Below are positions 22,783-33,589 of a stretch of DNA of 64,000 nucleotides, one piece after another. Each line of letters opens with the position of its first letter. Position 1 is the first letter of the stretch. Source of the stretch: Bilabrum cf. latius (lineage: Eukaryota > Bigyra: Bicosoecida > Bigyra > Bicosoecida); the NCBI GenBank assembly GCA_965178125.1, contig OZ237758.1, forward strand, positions 1 to 64,000, given 5' to 3'. Made by a program: the position numbers and the translations under genes. A model generated the notes under the pieces. The model was given only the letters and a program-made list of their open reading frames with translations, had not been told where the DNA came from and ran no database searches.

Positions 22783-24471
22783 ATGAGTGGCGCCACTGCC
22801 ACAGGTTCAAGCCCTAGGCAGTCTTTGGGGCACCGAGCAAGACCAGCCTCCGCCCGAGTACGCCGAGCAAAGCTATCAGAGGCTTCTTATGTTCAAACTT
22901 CGAACAGCAGCCGATCACGACCTCAGTCAGCCCGTGAGCGCGCTCATTCAACAAGGTCAAGACGGCAACAAGGGGCGTAGGACCTTGACCTGGTCGGACA
23001 GAATAAGCAGCACCAACTTGCGCACATTGGCTACCGAACAGGTCATGCAGCAGCAGTAAGGGCTTATGCGCCTGGATCTTCCGCTGCGCTAGTCCCCGGT
23101 CTGCGTAGAAAGCGCAGCACCGGCAGCGGTCGCAACACTGGCTCGCCGCGGTCGCACCACGACCGGGAAGAGCAGAAGAGCAGTAGACCTGCCGTTGCTG
23201 GACCTGGCGGCCCTTTTGCTCGATCTAGGAGGCCTTGGATGCCATCAGCGGCTGCCGCGGCAGCCTTCTCCGAGCCCCAAGGATTTGCCCGGCGAGCGGG
23301 AGGCACTCTGGCCGTGCGTCTCAAGAAGCAAGTCCAGTCGCTGCGAGCCCGCTTGGAGCAGGCTGAGACGGAGCTGTAGACTGCCAAAACAATGATCGAT
23401 TCGGGTGCGGCTGGCAGAGGCTCCAGCCATGGGGAAGCGCTGGCAGGAGGTGCATCGCACGAGGGTGCGGTGCGCCGGCTGAAGGCAGCCTAGACGAGCT
23501 ACGAGGAGGGGCTGCGGCGGATGGCGGGGCAGCGGGACGACGCGCTGGAGGAAGCGCAGGAGTGGAGACGGCGGGCGGAGGAGGAGGCAATGTAGGCGGC
23601 ACGGGCCCGGGAGGAAGCAGAGGGTGCGCGGGCGAGGGCGAGGGCTGCAGCTGCGGCGGCCACCGCAGCGTAGGACGGGCGGCGGCGGGCAGAGGAGATG
23701 TTGTCTCGGGTTGTGGCACCTGGGAGCTCGCTTCGTGTGGGGGACATCGTGCTAGTGCGGATGGGAGGCGGTGGTGCATCGGATGGAGAGGATGGGATGG
23801 AGGAGGGGCGGGACAGCATGCCAGTGGGGTGGGTGCGAGGTAGAGTAGTGGAGGTGCGTGGTGTAGAGGAGATCAGTGCCGATGGTGCTAGGGGGGAGAG
23901 GGCAGGGGAGGACGTGGACGAGACGGTGGGCCTCGCTAGTGTGCTGGTTGACGTGCAGGTGCAGGTGCAGGCGGGGACAGGCGAGGAAGTGAACGGACAA
24001 AGGCAGGGGGAGGAGGATGGTGGGAGACGAGTAGGCGATTCCGAGCCCGAGCAGGAGGTGTTGCGGGGGCTGGACCCCTCTAGCGTAGTCCTGGTGCTTG
24101 ACCGTGGGATGGGGGCCTCCAGACCACCGCAAAGCTCCTTGGCTAGACCGTTGCTGGGCGAGGCCTTGCGAGCCGGTAGTCTGGGGGCCGAGCGGGCCGG
24201 GTGGGTGGTCGTGGGCAGGCTGGCTGTGCCCGCTGCCGAGCAAGAAACATAGAAGCAGCTGGCGTCTCGCGAGCATGCACGGGTGCAGGTGAGTGATGAG
24301 AGCGCCCTGGCAGCGGAGAGTGCGTGGGTGGCCCGCGTCCTCGAGCAGCGGTGCAAGCAGCTAGCTGCCGACAATGTGCGCTTGAGGGCTGCACTCGAGG
24401 CCTCCAGGGGTGCCAAGGAGGCTACCGGTGAGAATGGAAGGAGGGATTCGGGCGATTCGGGCGAGCGATGA
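22783..24471 (+). CDS. Coiled-coil protein of unknown function
   Basis: ATG 22783 to TGA 24469-24471, 562 residues, six internal UAGs. Two disordered Arg/Ser-rich stretches are followed by a coiled coil (VRLKKQVQSLRARLEQAETEL-Q, then RRLKAA-Q-TSYEEGLRRMA and EEAQEWRRRAEEEAM-Q-AARAREEAEG). Next comes a compact beta-like segment (APGSSLRVGDIVLVRM, VGWVRGRVVEVRG, VVLVLDRG), and a final short coil (LEQRCKQLAADNVRLRAALEA). UAGs fall at a, e or g-like heptad sites where Gln is common. No family recognised. It resembles a cytoskeletal or centrosomal scaffold only in general architecture. Confidence 0.65.
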
Positions 24472-24639
24472 CGGTAGATGCCAGCCTATACTGCAGATGC
24501 CTCACTCCTTCCACTGGCAGCATGCATGGCAAGGGCCACCACCAGTCATGGGGACAATGTCAGGTGCACTGCACTGCCAGCTGTGCTCGATACTTGCGAA
24601 GTTATCCGCCATCATTTGGAAGGCCATCGCACCAACACA

Positions 24640-26109
24640 ATGGCGGCAATTAAGTTCAGAAAGATAAGTGTACAATCCTTGTCATCCGACTTTAGGTCGG
24701 CAACGAGGATTGAACCATGTGAGGTAGATCCCGACACGCTTGCCGAAGAGGATCTGCTTATCCGGGTGGAGTACGTGGGCATCAATGCATCTGATTCGAA
24801 TTTTTCGGCTGGAAAATACACGCCTGGTGTGGAGCCTCCCTTTGATTGTGGGTTTGAAGCTGTTGGAGTGGTTGTCGGGTGCGGCCCGACGGCTGCAGAC
24901 AGGGCATTCCTTGGTAGATCAGTCGCAGTGGCCGGCTTTGGGTGCTTTGCTGAGTTCCTTGTAGTGTCCCGATCTAGCGTTCTTCCAATCGGCAAGAAGC
25001 CTGAGCCGACCTCGTTGGCTATTCTTGTCAGCGGCCTGACGGCGTCGATTTCACTAGCCCACACCCTGGGTGTAGGGAAACGCTGCAGAGAGGTCTTGGG
25101 CGAGGGCAAAACGCCGTCTGCCATTATAACAGCTGCAGCTGGAGGCACTGGGCAGTTTGCTGTCCAGCTATTGCGGCTTTGGGGCTGCAAGACTGCTGGG
25201 ACGTGCAGCACCGCGGCCAAGGAGAGAGAGCTCTCGTCACTCGGATGTGAACCCATCAATTACAGATCAAGCAATTTTCACGCCGCTGCGCGATCATGGG
25301 AACCGTGCGGCACGCGTGGGGTAGACTTCGTGTACGAGTCGGTTGGCGGTTCGATGTTCGATGATTGTGTGGACCTGCTGCGCAAGGGCGGGCGCCTGTG
25401 CGTGATTGGGTTCATCTCGGGGTACCGCACCGGCGAAGGGTGGTCCAGATCTGGGCAGAATGAGCCTGTTAGCATGCACGCTGGGTCAGGAGCAGCTGGC
25501 GCGCGTTTTCATGCGCCAAAGCTAGTCAAGACCCCCTCCAGAGGGACCTCCCTGACAGCTGCTGGTACCCCAGGACCGGCCCGAGCTTCGCGCCCCCCGT
25601 GGCCCGTCCAGCTGCTCGCCAAAAGCGCGTCAGTCCGGGGTTTCTTCCTCAACCACTTTGCACGGGAGCAGCGGCGCCACATCGCCGGTCTGCTGGGTCT
25701 GGTTCGTGCTGGCTTGTTGCAGGTGCAGGCCCGGGTGCATCCTCGAGTGGGGCTGGAGGGGGTGCCTGCTGCAGTAGAGCACATGCTCGGGGTAGCCAAG
25801 ACCGAGGAGCCAAAAAATGCTGCATGGGCGGTGAGCGGCGGGAAGCTGTGCGTGCATGTGCAGCCGCCCTTGTCGCCAGCGGCACACCGCGCGCTGACGG
25901 CTCTCGCCACCCGACCGGGGTCCGGAGATGGGCCGCGCTGCTTGCCCGCCAGTGACATGCAGCACGGGTTTCGGGCTTTGACGCAGCCGGGTCGCGTGTG
26001 TGTCGATGGACGAGTGCCCACGGATGACGAGCTGAAGGGACCAAGGCGCAAGGAGGTGCGCGCGGCGCTGGCCGTGCTAGAGCCGAGGGAAGACAAGGCG
26101 AAGCTATGA
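24640..26109 (+). CDS. Zinc-type alcohol dehydrogenase-like quinone oxidoreductase (PTGR3/ZADH2-like)
   Basis: MDR-superfamily NAD(P)H-dependent oxidoreductase, 489 residues. The N-terminal GroES-like fold has MAAIKFRKISV, VEYVGINASDSNF and CGFEAVGVVVGCG. The Rossmann fold has ITAAAGGTGQFAVQLLRLWG and the segment VDFVYESVGGSMFDDCVDLL and KGGRLCVIGFISGY. These match the prostaglandin reductase 3 / ZADH2 group, whose animal members reduce 15-keto-prostaglandins; the substrate here is unknown. No catalytic zinc cysteines were seen. It carries two insertions and a C-terminal extension. The start is the ATG at the family's normal N-terminus; an in-frame ATG at 24526 is also possible. No UAG inside; ends at TGA. 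Confidence 0.85.
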   Translation: MAAIKFRKISVQSLSSDFRSATRIEPCEVDPDTLAEEDLLIRVEYVGINASDSNFSAGKYTPGVEPPFDCGFEAVGVVVGCGPTAADRAFLGRSVAVAGFGCFAEFLVVSRSSVLPIGKKPEPTSLAILVSGLTASISLAHTLGVGKRCREVLGEGKTPSAIITAAAGGTGQFAVQLLRLWGCKTAGTCSTAAKERELSSLGCEPINYRSSNFHAAARSWEPCGTRGVDFVYESVGGSMFDDCVDLLRKGGRLCVIGFISGYRTGEGWSRSGQNEPVSMHAGSGAAGARFHAPKLVKTPSRGTSLTAAGTPGPARASRPPWPVQLLAKSASVRGFFLNHFAREQRRHIAGLLGLVRAGLLQVQARVHPRVGLEGVPAAVEHMLGVAKTEEPKNAAWAVSGGKLCVHVQPPLSPAAHRALTALATRPGSGDGPRCLPASDMQHGFRALTQPGRVCVDGRVPTDDELKGPRRKEVRAALAVLEPREDKAKL

Positions 26110-26269
26110 TCCGCATGGGTCGCAGGCAGCGCTGGTCGCACTGGAGACCATGGTTAATCATATCTGCATTGATTCGAGCCTACAAGGCGTTCGTCTGTGT
26201 ATAATTCCGTTTTCATGGTTCATCCGCTGTGCACAGGAGTGCCTCATCAGACCTAGCCACAGAGGCGCA

Positions 26270-28767
26270 TCACTCGTCCGCCTCCCCCTCGAACTCCACC
26301 ATGACCTCTCCGTCGGCCACCTGCTGCTCCGGGCTCACGTGCACCGCCTTGACGACCACGTCCCGGGGGGCCTTCACGTTGTGCTCCATCTTCATCGCCT
26401 CCAGCACCACCAACGTGTCACCCGCCTGCACTGCCTGGCCCGCTTCCGCTGACACCGACACAACTTTTCCAGGCATGGGTGAGACCACCGCACCCGCCGA
26501 GTCGGCCGCGCCACCCGCCCCTAGGTCGGCCAGAGGCGCCTTCACCACCACGCAGGGGTCCAGGAAGGCGATCTCGGGCTGGGACCCTGCGTCCTGCGCG
26601 CCTGCGCTCCCGCCCAGCGACGACAGAGACAGGTCGTCCCGGCGGACTGCCGCGGCCGCCTCCTGGGATGCGGGAAGCCCATCGCAGAACACGGCGAACT
26701 CCTGCGCGGTGGCCCCCTTGGCAGGGAGCGGCAGCGCCACCACCAGGGCGGTGAAGGAGGCCCCGTCCCCTGCCTCTCCGCGGATGCGCACGAGCCCAGG
26801 CCCCGCCACGCTGCTGGTATCTGCAGCATCCAGCTCCTAACCAGTCAGTGCCTCCACTTCGCAGCGGAGGTTTCGCAGGCTGGTGCTGGCCTCATCACCG
26901 CCCTACGCACCCGACACGGTCACCCGGAAATCCGTGGCATCCCCTGGGACGAATCGCCCGCCGGCCATGGACACCTGGACGCGGGCCCCCTCGCTGCACC
27001 CCGCGATGCCTCCTTCCTCTCCGGCCTCTGCCCCGAAGCCGTACTCGAAGTGCGCCACCTAGGGCGCTCCGATGGGCCTGTGCCCGTCCCCCTGGGACCA
27101 CACGTCATCGCTCCAACCCGGCGAGGCCGCCTCCTGGGTCTGCTCTGCCCTCGCCTGCGCTAGCAGCATGCGGGCGATCGAAGCCAGCGCCGTTGCGGGC
27201 CTGGCCCTCGCCACCGCCACTGGGTCCGAGCCCTGGTCCTGCGCCCCCCCTGCCTGGGGCAAGATATCCGTCAGGTGCTTGGCCAGGAAGGACGTGTCCA
27301 CCCCGCCAGCGGCAAACATGTTGTGCCGCGCAGCAGCTCGCAAAAACGCGATGTTGTTGGGCAGACCCGCCACTCTGTACCGCGCCAGTCCCTGGTCCAG
27401 CCGAGTGAGGGCAGCCCGCCTGTCCTCCCCCCTCGCGATCACCTTGGACACCATGGGGTCGTAGTGGATGCTCACCTCGTGGCCCGCGCCCACACCCGCA
27501 TCCACCCTCACCCCCGGCACAGACGCGTCAGGAGTCTCGCAGCAGTGCAGCGTGCCGGTGGCAGGCAGGAACCCAGCCGCGGGTTGCTCGGCGTACACGC
27601 GCGCCTCGATGGCGTGTCCTCCCCACGAGGCGTCGATCTCGTCCTGCGTGAGCGGAAGGGGCTGCCCGCAGGCCACGCGCAGCTGCCACTCCACCAAATC
27701 CACCCCCGTGATCATCTCAGTCACGGGGTGCTCCACCTGCAGGCGGGTGTTCATCTCCATGAAGAAGAACGGAGTCCCGCCAGCAAGGGAGGCGGGCTCA
27801 CCCGCCGCTGCCTGCGCCTCAGTGGGCACGGGCCCGTCCACCATGAACTCCACCGTCCCCGCACCCACGTACCCGACTGCCTTGGCCGCGTCCACGGCCT
27901 TCTTGCCCATGTCCGCCCTCAGCTCCTCGGTCATCCCCGGCGCGGGGGCCTCCTCCAGCACCTTTTGGTGCCTGCGCTGCACCGAGCAGTCGCGCTCCAG
28001 GAGGTGCACCGCATTGCCGTGCAAGTCTGCGAAGACCTGGAACTCGACGTGCCTGGGCCTGGGCAGGAACCGCTCCACGAGCACGTTGTCGTCCCCGAAG
28101 GCTGCCTTGCTCTCCCGGCGGCACGAGTGCAGAGCCTCCAGGAAATCGCCCTCCTCCAGCACTGCCCGCATGCCCTTGCCGCCTCCACCCATGACCGCCT
28201 TGATCATGACCGGGAATCCCGCCGCCTTTGCCTCCTCCAGCAGCCGCTCGTCAGACTGCTCGTCCCCGTGGTAGCCGGGAGTGCAAGGCACGCCGGCATC
28301 AGTCATGATACTCTTTGACGCGCTGCGGGCGAGATGCGATCGCGGCAAAACGATCAGGTAGATAGAAATAGCGCTGTGCGGTTTGAAACGACTGCATGCA
28401 ACGCCCATCACTCTTACCTCTTGCTTCCCATGGACTCGATAGCCCCCTTCGGCGGGCCAATGAACACGATCCCGTTCGCCGCGCAGGCTTCCGCGAATCC
28501 AGAGTTCTCACTCATGAAGCCATATCCAGGATGCACTGCTTGCGCACCAGTGCGAGAGCACGCCTCCAAGATGGCCTCCTGACGCAGGTAGGACTGCGAT
28601 GCCGCCGGGGGGCCGATCCGCACCGCCTCATCAGCAGCCTGCACGTGCATCGCGTTTGCATCGGCGTCGCTGTATACCGCCACAGTTTTTACACCAAGAG
28701 ACCGGGCAGACCTAATTACTCGGCACGCGATTTCGCCCCTGTTGGCAATCAAAATCTTATCAAACAT
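26270..28767 (-). CDS. MCCC1: Methylcrotonoyl-CoA carboxylase alpha (biotin) subunit
   Basis: Mitochondrial leucine catabolism: ATP-dependent carboxylation of biotin for 3-methylcrotonyl-CoA carboxylase. Exons 28767-28418 and 28322-26270 with a 95-bp intron (GTAAGA donor, CGCAG acceptor) that joins MGSK to [13 protein letters not shown] in frame, giving 800 residues. Visible: [39 protein letters not shown] (MCC-type signature), [41 protein letters not shown], and the biotinyl site EAMKMEH near the C-terminus. Three UAGs lie in the poorly conserved linker between the carboxylase and biotin domains. No obvious mitochondrial presequence, since the CDS starts at MFDKIL; an upstream targeting exon may be missing. 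The beta subunit is not in the window. Confidence 0.93.
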
Positions 28768-29062
28768 CTAGCCGCCGCGCGCCAGTGCTAGGTCCTCAGC
28801 GCTCGCGAAGCATCTGGTCCCGGTCCTTCGAGCGATCGCAGCGGCTACCTGCACAGACCGCGATACTCTGCTACTTCTTCCGGCCAACCGTGCAAGCATG
28901 CTCGCTGGACAAGTGGAGCCCACGGCACCGAATCGGCTCGAGGTTCCTTTTTTGGGCAGCAGAACGTTCCATACCTTTACAGATTTCGGAAAACGAATGA
29001 ATGGCCACGTGCGAAGACTATCACAGACCTGTTCCCCTGATTTCTGTAGTAGCTAATATATA

Positions 29063-29395
29063 ATGGCAGCTACATCCACGAGCGTGCCTGAGCCGGCGAC
29101 GTAGGCGAAAACAGAGAGCACTATGTTGGAGAAACTTAGAGCGAAGTATGGCCCAGAAGCCAAGATCGCGGTTGTCGACGAGTCTGCGGATCGCTGTGGG
29201 GACGCCTTTTTCATTTGTGTCGTATCCTCTGCGTTCGATGGGGTCGGCTTGCTCGACAGGCAGCGATCAATCAACGAGACACTCGCGACAGAGATTGCTG
29301 GTGTGCATGCCGTCCAGGTTAAGGCTTGGACGCCGAGCTAGGCCCCAAAGAAGATCGAGAAACTCCCAGAGGCAGTCAAGGCGGCCCTCAGTTGA
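29063..29395 (+). CDS. BolA-like protein
   Basis: Small iron-sulfur-trafficking partner of monothiol glutaredoxins. 110 residues. The helix-turn-helix-like BolA fold shows EKLRAKYGPEAKIAVVDES, FFICVVSSAFDGVGLLDRQR, INETLATEIAGVHAVQVKAW and TPS-Q-APKK. UAG at 29339-29341 falls where many BolA proteins have Gln (TPEQW-type end), and another at 29102 lies in the N-terminal extension. Ends at TGA 29393. The invariant His of the RHRxVN motif is Gln here (LLDRQRSINE), so metal coordination may differ. Confidence 0.85.
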
Positions 29396-29476
29396 CGCTG
29401 GTTCGGTTGTAGGTTGCATTTTTTTCTAGAATCCCGAGCATCATTCTTTGCGAGCAAGATCACTGCTGTCTGCAAG

Positions 29477-30970
29477 TCACTCCTCCTTCTTCCTTATACT
29501 AGGCGGCCTTTCCTCATGCTCATTAGCCTCCATCTCCACTGCGTTTCGCATGGCCTCGTGTTCTGGTATCAGGGCGGGCTCGATCTAGCCGCCGGTGCAA
29601 TTGGATGGACCCTGCAGCACCTGCACCCTATCGCCCACCTGCAGGCCGCGATACGTCCGCCCCGGGCTCTCCTCTCCCTTGCCCCCTGGCGTGTGCAGGG
29701 CCATGTTGATGCCCATGAGCACGCCCTTGGCGGACCGGCGGAAGGACCGCATCGTGCGCGTGGGCTCGGCGTCGAAGCCTCCTGGCGTGCCAGTGTCGGG
29801 GTCGATCTGGGGAATGTTGCAACGCACGCACAGTTTGGTGCCCGTTGCATCCACGCAATGCCCCTCTTCGCCCCGTACTCCCTCTTTGCTGCCTTCGAGA
29901 AACCGCACGCGCCACCACGTGTCCTCGGCAAACGCACCCCGACGGACCCCTCTAGCCGCAGCGCCATTCCCAGCGCCCGTCTGCTTCACGGCAATATTGG
30001 GCCGGAACCTCCTCCAGTCCACCGGCAACGAGCCACGGAGCCTGTGCTTGTGCAGGCTGCCCTTGTCCTTGTCCTCGCCCTTGCCCTGCTCCTGTGTGGC
30101 GCGGCACAAGGGGGACTGCTCCAGCCGTCGGTTCAGGGCCTCCAGCGACTCCTCCGTCACTAGGAGGGCGGGCATGCCGTCAGCGAAAGAGACCATGTCC
30201 GTGGGCTCCTGCCCTTTCGTCTCGTTCGCACTCGTCACCTCCCCTGCGGCTCGGGCATCCTGCAGCTGCTGCTTGGCCTTGTACTTGCCCTTATACTTGG
30301 TCTTGCCCACCCACCGCTGGGCCCCCTCGTTGTCACTCATAAAGACCAGCCCGATAGACCGCAGAGTGTCTCCCGTCCCCTGGATCTCCAGCCCGCCCCC
30401 TGGCAGCAGGGCGTTCTACAGCCACTCGGACACGTCGTCTCCTTGGTCCACTGCGTCGTTCACCTTGGTGCCCCAGATATCCACCTGCCGAAGAGCCACG
30501 CCCCCACGTCCCTCCGCCGTCGGAGAGCTCCGCACGGGCACGATGATGGGAGCAGTGGCATCCGGGTGTGACAGGCGGATGGCGTCCACGTCTCCTCCGT
30601 CCGACACGTCAAGCCATTCATTGTCCTCGGCACCAGCTGACAGCAGTTGCACGCCCAGCAATGCAAGCCGAGGGACCTGACGCTGCGAGAGGAACCCGCC
30701 CGTGGTGCGATCCACGAGCATCCACCGTCGATCCCAGCGCAAACCTCGAGCATCCAACGGCCAGCGAACGGTCGCTGGGACGGAGATCCCACGACCGCTC
30801 TTGACAGGATATACCCACAACTAAGAGATTGACCCGACCTCGGTTGGTCTCGATTGCGTAGGCTTGCCTTTGAGAGCCCAAACAGCGCACTACGTGGCCC
30901 AAATAAGGAGCCCAGCAAGCACTATACCGACAACCACCCCAAGCACAACCGATACCAAAAGCAAAATCAT
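29477..30970 (-). CDS. MOSC-domain molybdenum-cofactor protein (mARC-like)
   Basis: 497 residues with an N-terminal signal anchor (MILLLVSVVLGVVVGIVLAG), then the MOSC N-terminal beta-barrel (IS-Q-LWVYPVKSGRG, LRWDRRWMLVD, SQRQVPRLALL) and the MOSC domain (DWRRFRPNIAV, FAEDTWWRVRF, LCVRCNIPQIDPDTG, VGDRVQVL). The Cys in LCVRC matches the Mo-ligand region of mitochondrial amidoxime-reducing components. UAG at 30823-30821 replaces the Gln of the (S/A)QLW.YPVKS motif; three others follow. A family-atypical Lys/Gly-rich insert lies near 30270-30090. It probably reduces N-hydroxylated substrates at a membrane. Divergent from the sulfatase across about 310 bp. Confidence 0.88.
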
Positions 30971-31281
30971 TTCGTGGTTCTCTTTCTTGGATTGCTACAG
31001 CGCGAGCAGCTCATCCTCGTTCCCTTGTATCTTGACAAAAAGAGAATCGTCCTCGGGAAGCAAACCAAGCTTTAACGCTAGCTGCTCCACGAAATCGACC
31101 ACTTCATCGGGAATCAAGGATCCAAATTCGTCCAGCATTGCCCCAGTAGTACCCTACTATGCTATGCAACAAACGCAGCCTGGCGGTCGGTTCCGCAATG
31201 GAACCCCGGCGGGCCGCGGAGTGGCGCGCGGCGCCTCAAGCGTCACAACCCCAAAAGCAGACTCAGCAGTGAAAAGCAGCC

Positions 31282-33465
31282 ATGCGAAGCAAGTTTGCTG
31301 CGTTGGTATGCATTACTGCAGCAGTTGCTATGGCGGGATATGCCAAGCGACCGAATTTGTGAGTTGTTTTACGCACGGGATATGCCAAGCGGATCCGAAT
31401 GATCGCAACGGGTCTCGCATCCACACGTTGAACAGCAAATATTTGACATTTTGCGCATCGCAGTGTTGTTCTTTTCGTAAGATTGGTACCATTCTCAGCT
31501 ATGGAAAACGTTTGCGCCGAAATCTCTGCCCCGCTGCAGAGCATCGAACGACCTCAGCGTCCTGTTGCACTTGCGTTTCAATTGCGCAGGCAGATGATCT
31601 TGGTTACGGGGACATCGGGGCCAACGGTGCTCCGTCCTGGAAGACACCCAACCTGGACAGGCTTGCGTTTGAGGGCATGCGGTTTGGCTAGTGGTACAGC
31701 GCCGCGCCTGTCTGCACCCCGTCGCGTGCTGGCCTGTACACGGGGCGGTATCCAGTTCGCAGTGGCACTGCAGGACCGTACACTGCGAACGTGTCAGACT
31801 TTACTCGAACCCCAGGGGTATTCAGCTGCAACGCAGACTACGGGCTCCCACTGAATGAAACGACCTTCGCCGAGCACCTGAAGAGCGCCGGCTACTCGAC
31901 CATGCTGGCGGGCAAGTGGCACGAGGGGCAGCGCAAGCAGTACCTGCCCAACAAGCGGGGCTTTGACAGGTGAGAGGGTTGTGGGGGATGCCGCTGCACG
32001 GACGCCGATGCGCACCGCCCACCCCATCTGCCTCTGTGCCTTGGAGCCATCGGCTCGCCCTACTTGAAGTTTCCTGGAAATAGCTTGCCCTTGAAGTTCC
32101 CATCAACTGCCCCGCAGATACGCCGGCATCCCTTACAGCGTGGACATGGGGGGAAGCTATTTCCAGGGCAAGTTCTACGCGAACAACGAGTGCAACCCGC
32201 TGCCTCTCTTCAACATGAGCGGGCCTGACGACTACACGATCTTCCAGCAGCCTGCGGTGTTCGACACGCTCGCACAGTTCTACGCGAATGAAACCACCCG
32301 CTTCATCCGGCAGCACGCCCACGACGAGGACCCCTTTCTCCTGGTCATGGCTCACTCGCACGTGCACACCGCCGTGGCAGGGGACGCCGAGTTCGCTGGG
32401 CAGCAGTTCTGGAACTCGACAGGCAGGGGCCCATTCGGCGATGCTGCCTCTGAGATGGACTGGGTGGCGGGGCAGATCCTGGACGAGGTGGACAATCAGG
32501 GCATCTCCGAGGACACGGTGGTGTTCTTCACATCGGACAAGTGAGTCAGCTGTTCTGCGTGCGCGCTCTTGTTGGCAGCCCGTACTGCTTGCAGCATCCA
32601 TCTCGACATGCCGCCTCCTCTATTGCACCTGACTCATCGCAGCGGCCCGTGGCGCATCAAGGGCCTGGACGGTGGCACGAGCGGCCTGTACCAGGGGCTG
32701 TATGCGATCCTCAACTACGGGTACGCAGACACGGGCAAGGCCTCCACCTGGCAGGGAGGCATCACCATGCCTGCTGCGGCTCGGTGGCAGGGCAAGACAC
32801 CCCCCAACAGCGTCAACTACAACATCCACAGCACGATGGACATCTTTCCCACCATGCTGTCGCTGGCGGGCGTGCCGCTGCCCAAGGACCGATCGATCGA
32901 CGGGCGCGACATGAGCTCTCTGCTCATGGGATAGGGGGACAACGCGCACGAGACCATCATGCACTACCGGCAGGGGACCATCTTCGCCGCGCGCAAGGGG
33001 GGCTTCAAGGCGCACTTCGCCACCAAGTCGGGATACGGCAAGGACAAGACCGTTGTGCACGACCCTCCCCTGTTCTTCAACACGCTCATCGACCCCATGG
33101 AGCAGTACCCCATCGACGTGAAGAACCTCCCCGCGGGCGTGTTCGACGACATCATGCATGCCGTGGAGGCCCACCGAGCCACGCTGGCCAACGGGACCTC
33201 TCAGAACCTCCTGGGGCCTTCCAACAGGACCTACGGGGTATGCTGCGATCCTTCTAAGCAGTGCATGTGCAACGGCCCCGATGGCGCCCCTGTCTCCGCG
33301 CAGGAAGCCATGGACCTGTGGGAGTCTGGGCAAGGCCGGTCCATTGGTAGCGCGGCTGCCTCGAGCCACTCGGACCTCTGGCCGGAGCTGGAGCGGGGCA
33401 TGGACGCGACCGGGGTGGCCACCGCAGAGGAGATCACCTCCAGGCCCGACCTCAGGGACTGGTGA
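31282..33465 (+). CDS. Arylsulfatase, five exons including a 13-nt microexon
   Basis: Secreted or lysosomal-type sulfate ester hydrolase, 571 residues. Exons: 31282-31358, 31464-31476, 31590-31969, 32118-32540, 32643-33465. The signal peptide MRSKFAALVCITAAVAMAGYA is followed by RPNFVVLFADDLGYGDIG, which can only be assembled by including the 13-nt exon 2. The catalytic CTPSR (Cys72, to become formylglycine) lies in WYSAAPVCTPSRAGLYTGR. GKWHEG, GFDRYAGIPYS, TSDNGPW and GGITMPA also match the family. UAG at 31689-31691 lies in MRFG-Q-WYSAAP, where relatives have Gln or Asn; a second is at 32932. All acceptors are CGCAG-like. Ends at TGA. N-glycosylation sites (NRT, NGT) fit secretion. Confidence 0.93.
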
Positions 33466-33589
33466 CTGGTGGGGAGTTGACTATCGCAGGGAGCTGGTGC
33501 CCGAGGTTGGCCAGCGGTGGCACGCGGAGCAGCTGCTCTCCTGCCTCTCCTGCCGTCTCGTGCGCATCGCTTATTTTCAATACCTCGGC

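Noticed and set aside
27275-28318. Plus ORF of 347 codons
   Set aside because: Antisense to the well-supported MCC alpha gene.
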